This document shows positions 15,887-23,465 of a DNA stretch of 64,000 bases, in pieces; the first letter of the stretch is position 1, and each line of letters opens with the position of its first letter. The stretch lies in contig NZ_JAGMUL010000169.1 of the NCBI RefSeq assembly GCF_019049285.1, positions 98,031 to 162,030 on the forward strand, given 5' to 3'. The notes under the pieces are model-generated. The model worked only from the letters and a program-made list of their open reading frames with translations, was not told where the DNA came from and searched no databases. Position numbers and translations under genes: made by a program. Source of the stretch: Streptomyces sp. AC550_RSS872. Lineage in GTDB: Bacteria > Actinomycetota > Actinomycetes > Streptomycetales > Streptomycetaceae.

Positions 15887-16876
15887 CTACGACACGGCCG
15901 TGGCGGCCACAGACGCGGTGGGGGTGGTGGCCACGGACGCGTCCTGCCCGGCGAGCAGCGACACCGCCGCCACCGCCGCCGCCTCGACCAGCGCGATCCC
16001 CTCCGCCTGCGTCGCGTTGCCGTCCGACAGGACGGCCACCAGACAGTCCCGGCCGTCGACCGCCACCCGCCCGACGCTGTTGATGTCCCACAGCCCCGTC
16101 GCCGTACGCGGCAGCCACCCGTTCTTCAACGCCCACCCGGACCCGTCGCCCGCCGCCGACACCCCCCACCGCTGCCCTGCCGCGATCCGTCCCATCAGCC
16201 CGCTCAGATACGCCCGCGAGTCCTCGCTCAGCTCCGAGTCCTCCCCGAACACCTGCCGCAACAGCCGGAGTTGATCGACCGCGGTGGTCTGCGTCAGCCC
16301 CCACAACATCCCGTCGCCGCCCTCGGTCCGCGTGAGCCCGAGACGCTCGTTCGCGGCGTCCAGCCCTTGGGCCTGCCCGATCGCCCGCCACAGCTCCGAC
16401 GCGGAGGCGTTGTCGCTGTCCTCGATCATCGCGGTCGCGTACGCCCTCTCCGCCGCCGTCAGCCGCCGCCCCGCGTCCTGCGCCTGAAGCAGCAGGGCCG
16501 CCAGGATGTCGACCTTGACGATGCTCGCCGTGTCGAAGGCCCGGTCCCCGTACGAGGCGCTCGCACCGGACGCCAGGTCCAGCACCGCCACCGACACCTC
16601 GACGCCCTCGGGGACCTCCACCCCCTCCAGGGCCGTCGCCAGCAGCCCGTCGCGGTCCACCGCCGGCCGCGCCACAGACTCCACCGAAACCTCCTCGCTC
16701 GGCGACGGCGTCACCGCCGCCGACGACGATACGGCGCTCGTCCCGGCGTGCGCCCGGGCCTGGACGTACACCGTCCCGGCGGCCGTGGCGCCCACGACGG
16801 CGACCGCGGCGAGGGCCCCGTACACCAGCGAGCGGCTTGCGGACGGACGAGTGCGGCGGGCTCTGGAGGACTCCAT
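15887..16876 (-). CDS. Class A beta-lactamase-like serine hydrolase
   Basis: A 329-residue exported protein: an N-terminal transmembrane/signal segment (LVYGALAAVAVVGATAAGTV), a Ser/Thr linker, then a penicilloyl-serine hydrolase domain. The active-site SxxK is SIVK (in FDTASIVKVDI), the second motif is SDN (MIEDSDNASASELW) and the third position is KNG (WALKNGW) instead of the usual KTG/KSG. The domain matches the beta-lactamase-2 type used for class A enzymes and related cell-wall proteins. The altered third motif and low overall motif conservation make beta-lactam hydrolysis uncertain. It converges on the protease gene with an 18-bp gap. Confidence 0.8.
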   Translation of the reverse strand: MESSRARRTRPSASRSLVYGALAAVAVVGATAAGTVYVQARAHAGTSAVSSSAAVTPSPSEEVSVESVARPAVDRDGLLATALEGVEVPEGVEVSVAVLDLASGASASYGDRAFDTASIVKVDILAALLLQAQDAGRRLTAAERAYATAMIEDSDNASASELWRAIGQAQGLDAANERLGLTRTEGGDGMLWGLTQTTAVDQLRLLRQVFGEDSELSEDSRAYLSGLMGRIAAGQRWGVSAAGDGSGWALKNGWLPRTATGLWDINSVGRVAVDGRDCLVAVLSDGNATQAEGIALVEAAAVAAVSLLAGQDASVATTPTASVAATAVS

Positions 16877-17025
16877 GCCGCGATCGTCGGGGCGGCGACT
16901 GTGCGGGTCGTTAGGCGGACGTTAGATGTGCGTCAGGGAAATCCGAGATTCCGGTGAAACGCGTCACAGCCCGGTTTCCAGGCCCGCACAAGCACAGCAG
17001 CATCCCCCCGATAGGGTCGGTGACC

Positions 17026-17757
17026 GTGGCGAACAAGAACATTCCCGACTCTCCCTTCTCCGACGACGACGGCTCCGCCTCCCCCCGGCTGAGCGCCGCG
17101 CTCGCCGCCTGGGCCGAGGACCGCACCGCCGAAGGCCCGGTCCTGGAGGCCCTCAAGGAGGCCCGGCTGCTCGTCCCCGTCGTGGCCGTGCTCGGCGAGG
17201 TCGAGGAGGACGAGAACGGGCTGCGCCGCGAGAAGACCAGCGACATGGCCGTACCGACCCTGAAGGCCGGCGACCGCATCGCCCTGCCCGCCTTCACGTC
17301 CACCGAGTCGCTCGCCCGCTGGGACCCGGCGGCCCGCCCCGTCGCCGTACCCCTGCACCAGGCCCTCCAGGCCGCTGCGCACGAGAAGGCGGACACGGTC
17401 GTGCTGGACCTGGCCGGTCCGGTGCCGTACGAGCTGACGGGCCGCGCGCTGCTCGCGCTGGCCGAGGGCCGGACCACCACCGACCCGCTGGCCGACCCGG
17501 CCGTACGGGAGGCGGTGCGGGCCGCGGTGGCCGCCGAGTCCGCCGTGCTCAGCGCCCACCTCGGGCCCGGACAGGCCGACGGCACCCTCGCCCTCGTCCT
17601 CGACGGGTCCGCCGTACCCGCCCGGGCCGCCCGCTCGGTCGCCGAGCGGCTCGCCGCCGACGAAACACTGAGGGCCCGCCTGGTGCGCGGTCTCGACCTG
17701 GCACTGCTGCCGGCCGGGACGACGCCTCCGGGCGAGCCCCTGTACGTACGCGGATGA
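17026..17757 (+). CDS. SseB family protein
   Basis: A 243-residue protein with the SseB N-terminal domain: LSAALAAWAEDRTAEGPVLE, ARLLVPVVAVLGE, MAVPTLKAGDRIALPAFTS and ARPVAVPLHQALQAA. The role of SseB-domain proteins in actinobacteria is not established; this one is cytoplasmic, with no signal or membrane segment. GTG codons at 17020 and 17026 are both possible starts, and an ATG at 16954 is also in frame but adds residues unlike the family. It is convergent with, and 1 bp from, the DUF1844 gene. Confidence 0.8.
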   Translation: MANKNIPDSPFSDDDGSASPRLSAALAAWAEDRTAEGPVLEALKEARLLVPVVAVLGEVEEDENGLRREKTSDMAVPTLKAGDRIALPAFTSTESLARWDPAARPVAVPLHQALQAAAHEKADTVVLDLAGPVPYELTGRALLALAEGRTTTDPLADPAVREAVRAAVAAESAVLSAHLGPGQADGTLALVLDGSAVPARAARSVAERLAADETLRARLVRGLDLALLPAGTTPPGEPLYVRG

Positions 17758-17758
17758 A

Positions 17759-18133
17759 CTAGCCGTAGACCGGGCCGGTGTACTTCTCGCCCGGTCCCTG
17801 ACCCGGCTCGTCCGGGACGATCGACGCCTCACGGAAGGCCAGCTGGAGCGACTTCAGGCCGTCGCGCAGCGGCGCCGCGTGGAACGAGCTGATCTCGGTC
17901 GTGCTCGCGTCCAGCAGACCGGCGAGGGCGTGCACCAGCTTGCGGGCCTCGTCCAGGTCCTTGTGCTGGTCGCCCTCCTCGGTCAGACCGAGCTTCACGG
18001 CGGCGGCGCTCATCAGGTTGACGGCGACCGTCACGATCACCTCGACGGCGGGGACCTCGGCGATGTCGCGGGTCATCTCGTCGAAGTCGGGGCCGGCGGC
18101 AGATCCGGCGGACTCGGCAGGGGTGTCACTCAT
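17759..18133 (-). CDS. DUF1844 domain protein
   Basis: A 124-residue protein matching DUF1844: FDEMTRDIAEVPAVEVIVTV, then NLMSAAAVKLGLT and DLDEARKLVHALAGLLDA. The function is unknown; it is commonly found just upstream of infC in actinobacteria, divergent from it as here. The ATG at 18133 (MSDTP) was chosen over an in-frame GTG three codons upstream because it matches the usual family N-terminus. The C-terminus is an acidic-proline tail. Confidence 0.85.
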   Translation of the reverse strand: MSDTPAESAGSAAGPDFDEMTRDIAEVPAVEVIVTVAVNLMSAAAVKLGLTEEGDQHKDLDEARKLVHALAGLLDASTTEISSFHAAPLRDGLKSLQLAFREASIVPDEPGQGPGEKYTGPVYG

Positions 18134-18164
18134 GTCCCACACGATAGGCCCCGGTGTAAGCCGA

Positions 18165-18194
18165 TTAGCACCACCCCCGGCTAGCTGCTAACCT
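18165..18194 (+). promoter_or_regulatory. Candidate promoter of the infC-rpmI-rplT operon
   Basis: TTAGCA (18165-18170) and TAACCT (18189-18194) are 18 bp apart and precede the long structured leader. The -10 fits TANNNT; the -35 is only a partial match. It is a sequence guess, supported by its position at the start of the leader. Confidence 0.35.
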
Positions 18195-18254
18195 TGTGTA
18201 ACGACCGGCTGGACAGCCAATGCCCAGCCCACAAGTGGAGGCTCCGACTTCCCA

Positions 18255-18409
18255 CCTGACCGTCCTCCGGGGCGGCGGGTCACCCCGGTCAGGCGACCAC
18301 CATCGTTCCGTACGGACGATGGAGTCGCCCGAAAGCGCCCCCGCGGTCATCGCGGCGGTGCTCCGGCAGTGTTTGGAGCCCCGCCTGTGATCGTCCGGGG
18401 CATTTTTTG
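18255..18409 (+). promoter_or_regulatory. Structured 5' leader of infC with hairpins before a terminator
   Basis: The untranslated leader between the promoter region and infC is about 300 nt and rich in stems: CCTGACCG/CGGTCAGG (18255-18262 with 18286-18293), CCATCGT/ACGATGG (18300-18322) and CCGCG/CGCGG near 18350, followed by the intrinsic terminator at 18378. Autogenous leaders upstream of infC-rpmI-rplT that bind L20 are known in Firmicutes and Proteobacteria. That this one is a ribosomal-protein or IF3-controlled attenuator is inference from structure and position. Confidence 0.6.
18378..18408 (+). terminator. Intrinsic terminator (attenuator) in the infC leader
   Basis: GCCCCG (18378-18383) pairs with CGGGGC (18396-18401) around a 12-nt loop and is followed by A and six T residues (18403-18408). 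A hairpin with a real U-tract is uncommon in this GC-rich genome. It sits 85 bp before infC on the coding strand, so it can act only as an attenuator. Confidence 0.75.
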
Positions 18410-18493
18410 TGCTTCGGCGCGGTTAGGTCTTACGAAAAGAGACATACGCGGCTGTCCGCCAGACGGTCGTGTGGTGCTAACCGAGGAGGATCC

Positions 18494-19153
18494 ATCAGCG
18501 CCGAGCCCCGCATCAACGACCGGATTCGCGTTCCCGAGGTGCGACTTGTCGGTCCCAGTGGCGAGCAGGTGGGCATCGTCCCGCTGGCCAAGGCACTGGA
18601 GCTTGCGCAGGAGTACGACCTGGACCTGGTCGAGGTCGCGGCGAACGCCCGTCCGCCCGTGTGCAAGCTCATGGACTACGGGAAGTTCAAGTACGAGTCG
18701 GCCATGAAGGCCCGTGAGGCGCGCAAGAACCAGGCGCACACGGTCATCAAGGAGATGAAGCTCCGGCCGAAGATCGACCCGCACGACTATGACACCAAGA
18801 AGGGTCACGTCGTCCGGTTCCTCAAGCAGGGCGACAAGGTCAAGATCACGATCATGTTCCGTGGTCGCGAGCAGTCCCGGCCCGAGCTGGGCTACCGACT
18901 GTTGCAGCGTCTCGCGGAGGACGTCCAGGACCTCGGTTTCGTCGAGTCGAACCCGAAGCAGGACGGCCGGAACATGATCATGGTTCTCGGTCCGCACAAG
19001 AAGAAGACCGAGGCGATGGCCGAGGCCCGCCAGGCGCAGGAAGCCCGCAAGGCAGAAGCGAAGGCCAACCCCGGCAAGTCGCAGAACGCCGCGGACTCCG
19101 AGATCGCCGAGGACGCGGTCGAGGCACCTGCCGAGGCTTCCGCCGAGGCGTGA
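18494..19153 (+). CDS. infC: Translation initiation factor IF-3
   Basis: A 219-residue IF-3. The N-domain contains RINDRIRVPEVRLVG and GIVPLAKALELAQEYDLDLV, the linker KAREARKNQAHT, and the C-domain KEMKLRPKIDPHDYDTKKGH, VKITIMFRGREQ and NMIMVLGP. An Ala/Glu-rich C-terminal tail of about 40 residues is typical of streptomycetes. The start is taken as ATC at 18494, preceded by GAGGAGG with 4-nt spacing; no ATG, GTG or TTG lies in frame between the leader terminator and the conserved SAEPRINDR. Rare AUU/AUC start codons on infC allow IF-3 to repress its own synthesis. It is first in the infC-rpmI-rplT operon. Confidence 0.93.
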   Translation: MSAEPRINDRIRVPEVRLVGPSGEQVGIVPLAKALELAQEYDLDLVEVAANARPPVCKLMDYGKFKYESAMKAREARKNQAHTVIKEMKLRPKIDPHDYDTKKGHVVRFLKQGDKVKITIMFRGREQSRPELGYRLLQRLAEDVQDLGFVESNPKQDGRNMIMVLGPHKKKTEAMAEARQAQEARKAEAKANPGKSQNAADSEIAEDAVEAPAEASAEA

Positions 19154-19263
19154 TCCCGGGGGACGCGAGTCCCCAGGACGCAACCGATACAAGAACGACG
19201 TTCCACCGTGCCCGGTTTCACGACCGGGCACCGGAACGCCACCGACGAGGAGAGAACGGCGCT

Positions 19264-19458
19264 ATGCCGAAGAACAAGTCGCACAGCGGTGCCAGCAAGC
19301 GCTTCAAGATCACCGGCTCCGGCAAGGTGCTCCGTGAGCGCGCCGGCAAGCGCCACCTGCTCGAGCACAAGTCGTCCCGCGTGACGCGCCGCCTGACCGG
19401 CAACGCCGAGATGGCCCCGGGCGACGCCGCGAAGATCAAGAAGCTTCTCGGCAAGTGA
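19264..19458 (+). CDS. rpmI: 50S ribosomal protein L35
   Basis: A 64-residue, very basic protein: MPKNKSHSGASKRFKITGSG, RERAGKRHLLEHKSSRVTRRL and the KIKKLLGK end are diagnostic for L35. The ATG at 19264 has GAGGAGA about 10 bp upstream. It is the second gene of the infC operon, 110 bp after infC and 111 bp before rplT. Confidence 0.97.
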   Translation: MPKNKSHSGASKRFKITGSGKVLRERAGKRHLLEHKSSRVTRRLTGNAEMAPGDAAKIKKLLGK

Positions 19459-19569
19459 CGTACCCGGCGCTGGATCCTCGGATCGATCCGCGCCGTACGT
19501 CTGGACCGGGACCCAATCGATACCGGGCCGTGTGAGTCCAACCGCGGCCCCGCTACAAGGAGTTAAAAA

Positions 19570-19953
19570 GTGGCACGCGTCAAGCGGGCAGTGAACGCCC
19601 ACAAGAAGCGCCGGGCGATCCTCGAGCAGGCCTCCGGCTACCGCGGTCAGCGTTCGCGTCTGTACCGCAAGGCCAAGGAGCAGGTCACCCACTCGCTGGT
19701 CTACAACTACAACGACCGCAAGAAGCGCAAGGGTGACTTCCGCCAGCTGTGGATCCAGCGCATCAACGCCGCTGCCCGCGCCAACGGCATCACGTACAAC
19801 CGCTTCATCCAGGGTCTGAAGGCCGCGAACGTCGAGGTCGACCGCAAGATCCTGGCCGAGCTGGCCGTCAACGACGCAGGTGCGTTCGCCGCGCTCGTCG
19901 AGGTCGCCCAGAAGGCTCTGCCGAGCGACGTCAACGCGCCCAAGGCTGCGTGA
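19570..19953 (+). CDS. rplT: 50S ribosomal protein L20
   Basis: A 127-residue L20: ARVKRAVNAHKKRRAILEQA, GYRGQRSRLYRKAKEQV, RKKRKGDFRQLWIQRINAAA and NRFIQGLKAANVEVDRKILA are characteristic. GTG start at 19570 with AAGGAG 7 bp upstream. It is the last gene of the operon and is followed by a strong hairpin. L20 is the usual autogenous repressor of such operons where this has been studied, which makes it the natural candidate ligand for the leader upstream of infC. Confidence 0.97.
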   Translation: MARVKRAVNAHKKRRAILEQASGYRGQRSRLYRKAKEQVTHSLVYNYNDRKKRKGDFRQLWIQRINAAARANGITYNRFIQGLKAANVEVDRKILAELAVNDAGAFAALVEVAQKALPSDVNAPKAA

Positions 19954-19984
19954 CGCTGCGCCGGCTCTGAGCCGACGTGACTGA

Positions 19985-20016
19985 AGGACCCGCAGGCTTC
20001 ATGGCTTGCGGGTCCT
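19985..20016 (+). terminator. Terminator hairpin after rplT
   Basis: AGGACCCGCA (19985-19994) pairs perfectly with TGCGGGTCCT (20007-20016) around a 12-nt loop, 31 bp after the rplT stop. No strong U-tract follows. Confidence 0.75.
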
Positions 20017-20060
20017 GCTGTTGGGGTCCCGAGCCTTCGTCTGCGGCCGCGGGCCGGTGG

Positions 20061-20092
20061 GGGCTGATCGCGCAGTTCCCCGCGCCCCTGAG
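20061..20092 (+). repeat. Dispersed intergenic repeat, family R1, copy a
   Basis: Contains tcgcgcagttccccgcgccc, the core shared with copies at 26004-26067 and (inverted) 27168-27222. It lies between rplT and the TrmH-family gene and has no coding function that I can see. Confidence 0.75.
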
Positions 20093-20157
20093 GAGCTGCG
20101 GTGCCGTCGGCTCGGTGTCACCCGGAATCGCCGAACCGAACTGCTGAAGGAACAGAC

Positions 20158-21006
20158 ATGCCCCCGGCCAGCCCCGAGCTGATCTCCCCCCGTTCCCCCC
20201 GTGTCTCCGCCGCCCGGCGGCTCGGCAAGCGGAACTTCCGGGGCAAGGAGCGGCTGTTCCTGGCCGAGGGGCCGCAGGCGGTGCGCGAGGCGGCGGCGTA
20301 CGGGTCCACGCTCGTGGAACTGTTCACGACCGTCGAGGCCGCGGAGCGGTATGCCGACATCATCGGGGAGGCCCGGGCGGCCGGCGCGCGCGTGCACCTC
20401 GCCTCCGAGCAGGTGATCGCCGACATCTCCACCACCGTCACCCCGCAGGGGCTCGTCGGTGTCTGCCGGTTCATCGACACCCCGTTCGAGGAGATCCTCG
20501 CCGCCCGGCCGAAACTCGTGGCCGTCCTCGCGCATGTGCGGGACCCCGGGAACGCCGGGACCGTGCTGCGGTGCGCCGATGCCGCCGGGGCCGAGGCCGT
20601 CGTCCTCACCGACGCTTCCGTGGACCTGTACAACCCCAAGGCCGTCCGGGCCTCCGTGGGCTCCCTGTTCCACCTCCCCGTCGCCGTGGGCGTGCCCGTA
20701 GAGCGGGCCGTGGCCGGACTCAGGGACGCCGGGGTGCGGATTCTCGCCGCCGACGGTGCCGGGACCGACGACCTCGACGCCGAGCTCGACAAGGGCAGCA
20801 TGGGCGGGCCGACCGCCTGGGTGTTCGGGAACGAGGCCTGGGGGCTTCCGGAGGAGACCCGCGCGCTGGCCGATGCCGTCGTGCGGGTGCCGATCCACGG
20901 GAGGGCCGAGAGCCTGAACCTCGCCACCGCCGCCGCCGTATGTCTCTATGCGTCGGCCCGTGCACAGCGCGCCTCCGGAGGGTGCCGCACCGTCACCGAG
21001 AGCTAG
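20158..21006 (+). CDS. TrmH/SpoU family RNA 2'-O-methyltransferase
   Basis: A 282-residue SPOUT methyltransferase. The N-terminal substrate-binding domain has RRLGKRNFRGKERLFLAEGP. Motif 1 is HVRDPGNAGTVLRCADAAGA, motif 2 NEAWGLP and motif 3 VPIHGRAESLNLATAAAV. These form the knotted SAM pocket that methylates a ribose in rRNA or tRNA; the target nucleotide is not evident. The ATG at 20158 (MPPASPELI) follows GAAGGA; an upstream ATG at 20101 is not favoured. Its place between rplT and pheS is conserved in actinobacteria. Confidence 0.9.
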   Translation: MPPASPELISPRSPRVSAARRLGKRNFRGKERLFLAEGPQAVREAAAYGSTLVELFTTVEAAERYADIIGEARAAGARVHLASEQVIADISTTVTPQGLVGVCRFIDTPFEEILAARPKLVAVLAHVRDPGNAGTVLRCADAAGAEAVVLTDASVDLYNPKAVRASVGSLFHLPVAVGVPVERAVAGLRDAGVRILAADGAGTDDLDAELDKGSMGGPTAWVFGNEAWGLPEETRALADAVVRVPIHGRAESLNLATAAAVCLYASARAQRASGGCRTVTES

Positions 21007-21059
21007 TAGGGTGACCAGCTCGGGGGCCCCAAAGCCGTCGTGAGAGGTGGGGTACGGGG

Positions 21060-22196
21060 ATGAGTGTCGGCACGAGCAGCGCACCGGGGGCACGGGAGGT
21101 GCGGCGGCCGTCCGCGTCCCGGCCCGGTGATCTCGCCGAGCTCGGAATCGATCCCGACGACCTGCCCGACGGCCTCGTCGTCGCCGACGAGCAGGGGCAC
21201 GTCGTCTGCTTCAACGCCGCCGCCGAGCGCATCACCGCCGTCCGCGCCGCCGACGCCCTCGGGCAGCGGCTGGAGAAGGCGCTGCCGTTAGAGGACCTGG
21301 AGGGCCGGCGCTGGTGGCAGCTGACCGACCCGTACGGCGGGCTGGCGATCAGGCGCAGGCAGCCCGAGCGGAACCTTCTGCTCCCCGGCGGACGTGAGGT
21401 CCTCGTCTCCGTGCGGTACGTCCGTGCCGAGCCGACCGGGCCCGTCCGCCGCGTCGTCGTCTCGCTGCGCGACACCGAGGCCCGTCGCCGTACCGAGCGC
21501 TCGCACGCCGAGCTGATCGCCACCGTCGCGCACGAGCTGCGTTCGCCGCTCACCTCCGTCAAGGGCTTCACGGCGACGCTGCTGGCCAAGTGGGCACGGT
21601 TCACCGACGACCAGAAGCGGCTGATGCTGGAGACCGTCGACGCCGACGCCGACCGGGTCACCCGGCTCATCGCCGAGCTGCTCGACATCTCGCGGATCGA
21701 CAGCGGGCGGCTGGAGGTGCGGCGCCAGCCCGTCGACATCGGCGCGGCCGTCGGGCGGCACATCCAGGCCTACGTCGCCGCCGGGCAGCCCGCCGACCGG
21801 TTCCTGCTGCGCGTCGAGCAGCCGCTGCCCGACCTGTGGGCCGACCCCGACAAGATCGACCAGGTGCTCAGCAACCTCATCGAAAATGCCGTGCGGCACG
21901 GCGACGGAACGGTCACCATTGACATCACGGCCACGACGTCCCCCCGCGAGGGCGAGGACACCGGCACGTCGGTCACGGTGAGCGACGAGGGGCCCGGCAT
22001 CCCGGAGGAGTCCATGAACCGCGTCTTCACCCGCTTCTGGCGGGGCAGCAAGCGCGGTGGCACGGGCCTCGGGCTCTACATCGTCAAGGGCATCGTCGAG
22101 GCACACGGCGGCGCCGTCGAGGTCGGCCGCGCCCCCGGCGGCGGCGCGCAGTTCCGATTTACGTTGCCCGTGGCGGCCCCGGCGTATCTCACCTGA
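21060..22196 (+). CDS. PAS-domain sensor histidine kinase with a TTA codon
   Basis: A 378-residue soluble orphan kinase. A PAS-like domain is at about residues 30-140 (DGLVVADEQGHVVCFNAAAE), then the H-box with His158 (VAHELRSPLTSVKGF), the N-box (NLIENAVRHGDG), G1 (DEGPGIPEE) and G2 (GTGLGLYIVKGIVEAHGG). No membrane segment is present, so the signal is cytoplasmic. Codon 77 is TTA (21288-21290), the rare leucine codon read by the bldA tRNA, so expression of full-length kinase should depend on development-linked bldA. No response regulator gene is adjacent. It lies between the TrmH gene and pheS. Confidence 0.9.
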   Translation: MSVGTSSAPGAREVRRPSASRPGDLAELGIDPDDLPDGLVVADEQGHVVCFNAAAERITAVRAADALGQRLEKALPLEDLEGRRWWQLTDPYGGLAIRRRQPERNLLLPGGREVLVSVRYVRAEPTGPVRRVVVSLRDTEARRRTERSHAELIATVAHELRSPLTSVKGFTATLLAKWARFTDDQKRLMLETVDADADRVTRLIAELLDISRIDSGRLEVRRQPVDIGAAVGRHIQAYVAAGQPADRFLLRVEQPLPDLWADPDKIDQVLSNLIENAVRHGDGTVTIDITATTSPREGEDTGTSVTVSDEGPGIPEESMNRVFTRFWRGSKRGGTGLGLYIVKGIVEAHGGAVEVGRAPGGGAQFRFTLPVAAPAYLT

Positions 22197-22343
22197 GATC
22201 AGGACCGAGCCCCACGGGCGCATTCGCGTACCTCAACCCCGTTAGACTCGGCCTTTGGCACCTTTGTGTCCCAAAAACCTTGGGCGTCTGTCCACGAGTC
22301 GGTACGGGGACCATCCGCCAGCCAATCGGAAGCACGGGAAGAG

Positions 22344-23465
22344 ATGTCGGCACCGAATAAGTCGTACGACCCTGTCGAGGTCGAGGCGTTGAAACCGGAA
22401 GAGATCGAGCGCATGCGGGACGAGGCGCTCGCCGCCTTCGCCGCCGCGGACTCCCTCGACGCGCTCCAGGAGGCCAAGGTCGCCCACACCGGCGGCACGT
22501 CCCCGCTGGCGCTCGCCAACCGGGAGATCGGCGCCCTGCCCCCGCACGCCAAGGCGGAGGCCGGCAAGCGCGTCGGCCAGGCCCGCGGCGCCGTGAACAA
22601 GGGCCTCGCCGCCCGCCAGGCCGAGCTGGAGGCCGAGCGCGACCAGCGGGTGCTGGTCGAGGAGGCGGTGGACGTCACGCTGCCGTACGACCGCGTACCG
22701 GCCGGCGCCCGCCACCCGCTCACCACCCTGTCCGAGCGCATCGAGGACGTCTTCGTGGCCATGGGCTACGAGGTCGCCGAGGGCCCGCAGGTCGAGGCGG
22801 AGTGGTTCAACTTCGACGCGCTCAACATCGGCCCGGACCACCCGGCGCGCGGCGAGGCGGACACGTTCTTCGTGCAGGGCCCCGACGGCGGCAGCGAGTC
22901 GGGTGTCGTGCTGCGCACCCATACCTCGCCCGTGCAGATCCGCTCCCTGCTCGACCGCGAGCTGCCGGTCTACGTGATCTGCCCCGGCCGCGTGTACCGC
23001 ACCGACGAGCTGGACGCCACGCACACCCCGGTCTTCCACCAGGTCGAGCTGCTCGCCGTCGACGAGGGCCTGACCATGGCCGACCTCAAGGGCACCCTGG
23101 ACCACATGGTCCAGTCCCTGTTCGGCGAGGGCATGAAGACCCGGCTGCGGCCGAACTTCTTCCCGTTCACCGAGCCGTCCGCCGAGATGGACATGGTGTG
23201 CTACGTCTGCCGCGGCGAGTCCGTCGGCAACCCCGACCGGCCCTGCCGTACCTGCTCCTCCGAGGGCTGGATCGAGCTCGGCGGCTGCGGCATGGTCAAC
23301 CCGCGGGTGCTCACCGCCTGCGGCGTCGACCCGGAGAAGTACAGCGGCTTCGCCTTCGGGTTCGGCATCGAGCGGATGCTGATGTTCCGCCACAACGTCG
23401 AGGACATGCGAGACATGGTCGAGGGTGACGTCCGGTTCACCCGGCCGTTCGGGATGGAGATCTGA
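22344..23465 (+). CDS. pheS: Phenylalanine--tRNA ligase alpha subunit
   Basis: A 373-residue class II synthetase subunit. The N-terminal coiled coil (about residues 10-100) binds tRNA-Phe. Motif 2 is in VYVICPGRVYRTDELDATHT and FHQVELLAVDEG; motif 3 in GFAFGFGIERMLMFRH. A Cys cluster (CYVCRGES, CRTCSSEGW) lies before GGCGMVNPRV. The ATG at 22344 follows GGGAAGAG. The stop overlaps the pheT start as TGATG, so the two subunits are translationally coupled. A TAGACT box at 22243-22248 could be the -10 of its promoter; no T-box or leader peptide was recognised. Confidence 0.97.
   Translation: MSAPNKSYDPVEVEALKPEEIERMRDEALAAFAAADSLDALQEAKVAHTGGTSPLALANREIGALPPHAKAEAGKRVGQARGAVNKGLAARQAELEAERDQRVLVEEAVDVTLPYDRVPAGARHPLTTLSERIEDVFVAMGYEVAEGPQVEAEWFNFDALNIGPDHPARGEADTFFVQGPDGGSESGVVLRTHTSPVQIRSLLDRELPVYVICPGRVYRTDELDATHTPVFHQVELLAVDEGLTMADLKGTLDHMVQSLFGEGMKTRLRPNFFPFTEPSAEMDMVCYVCRGESVGNPDRPCRTCSSEGWIELGGCGMVNPRVLTACGVDPEKYSGFAFGFGIERMLMFRHNVEDMRDMVEGDVRFTRPFGMEI

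Noticed and set aside
22223..22248. pheS promoter with -35 TTCGCG and -10 TAGACT
   Set aside because: The -10 is plausible but the spacing is 14 bp, too short to claim a promoter.
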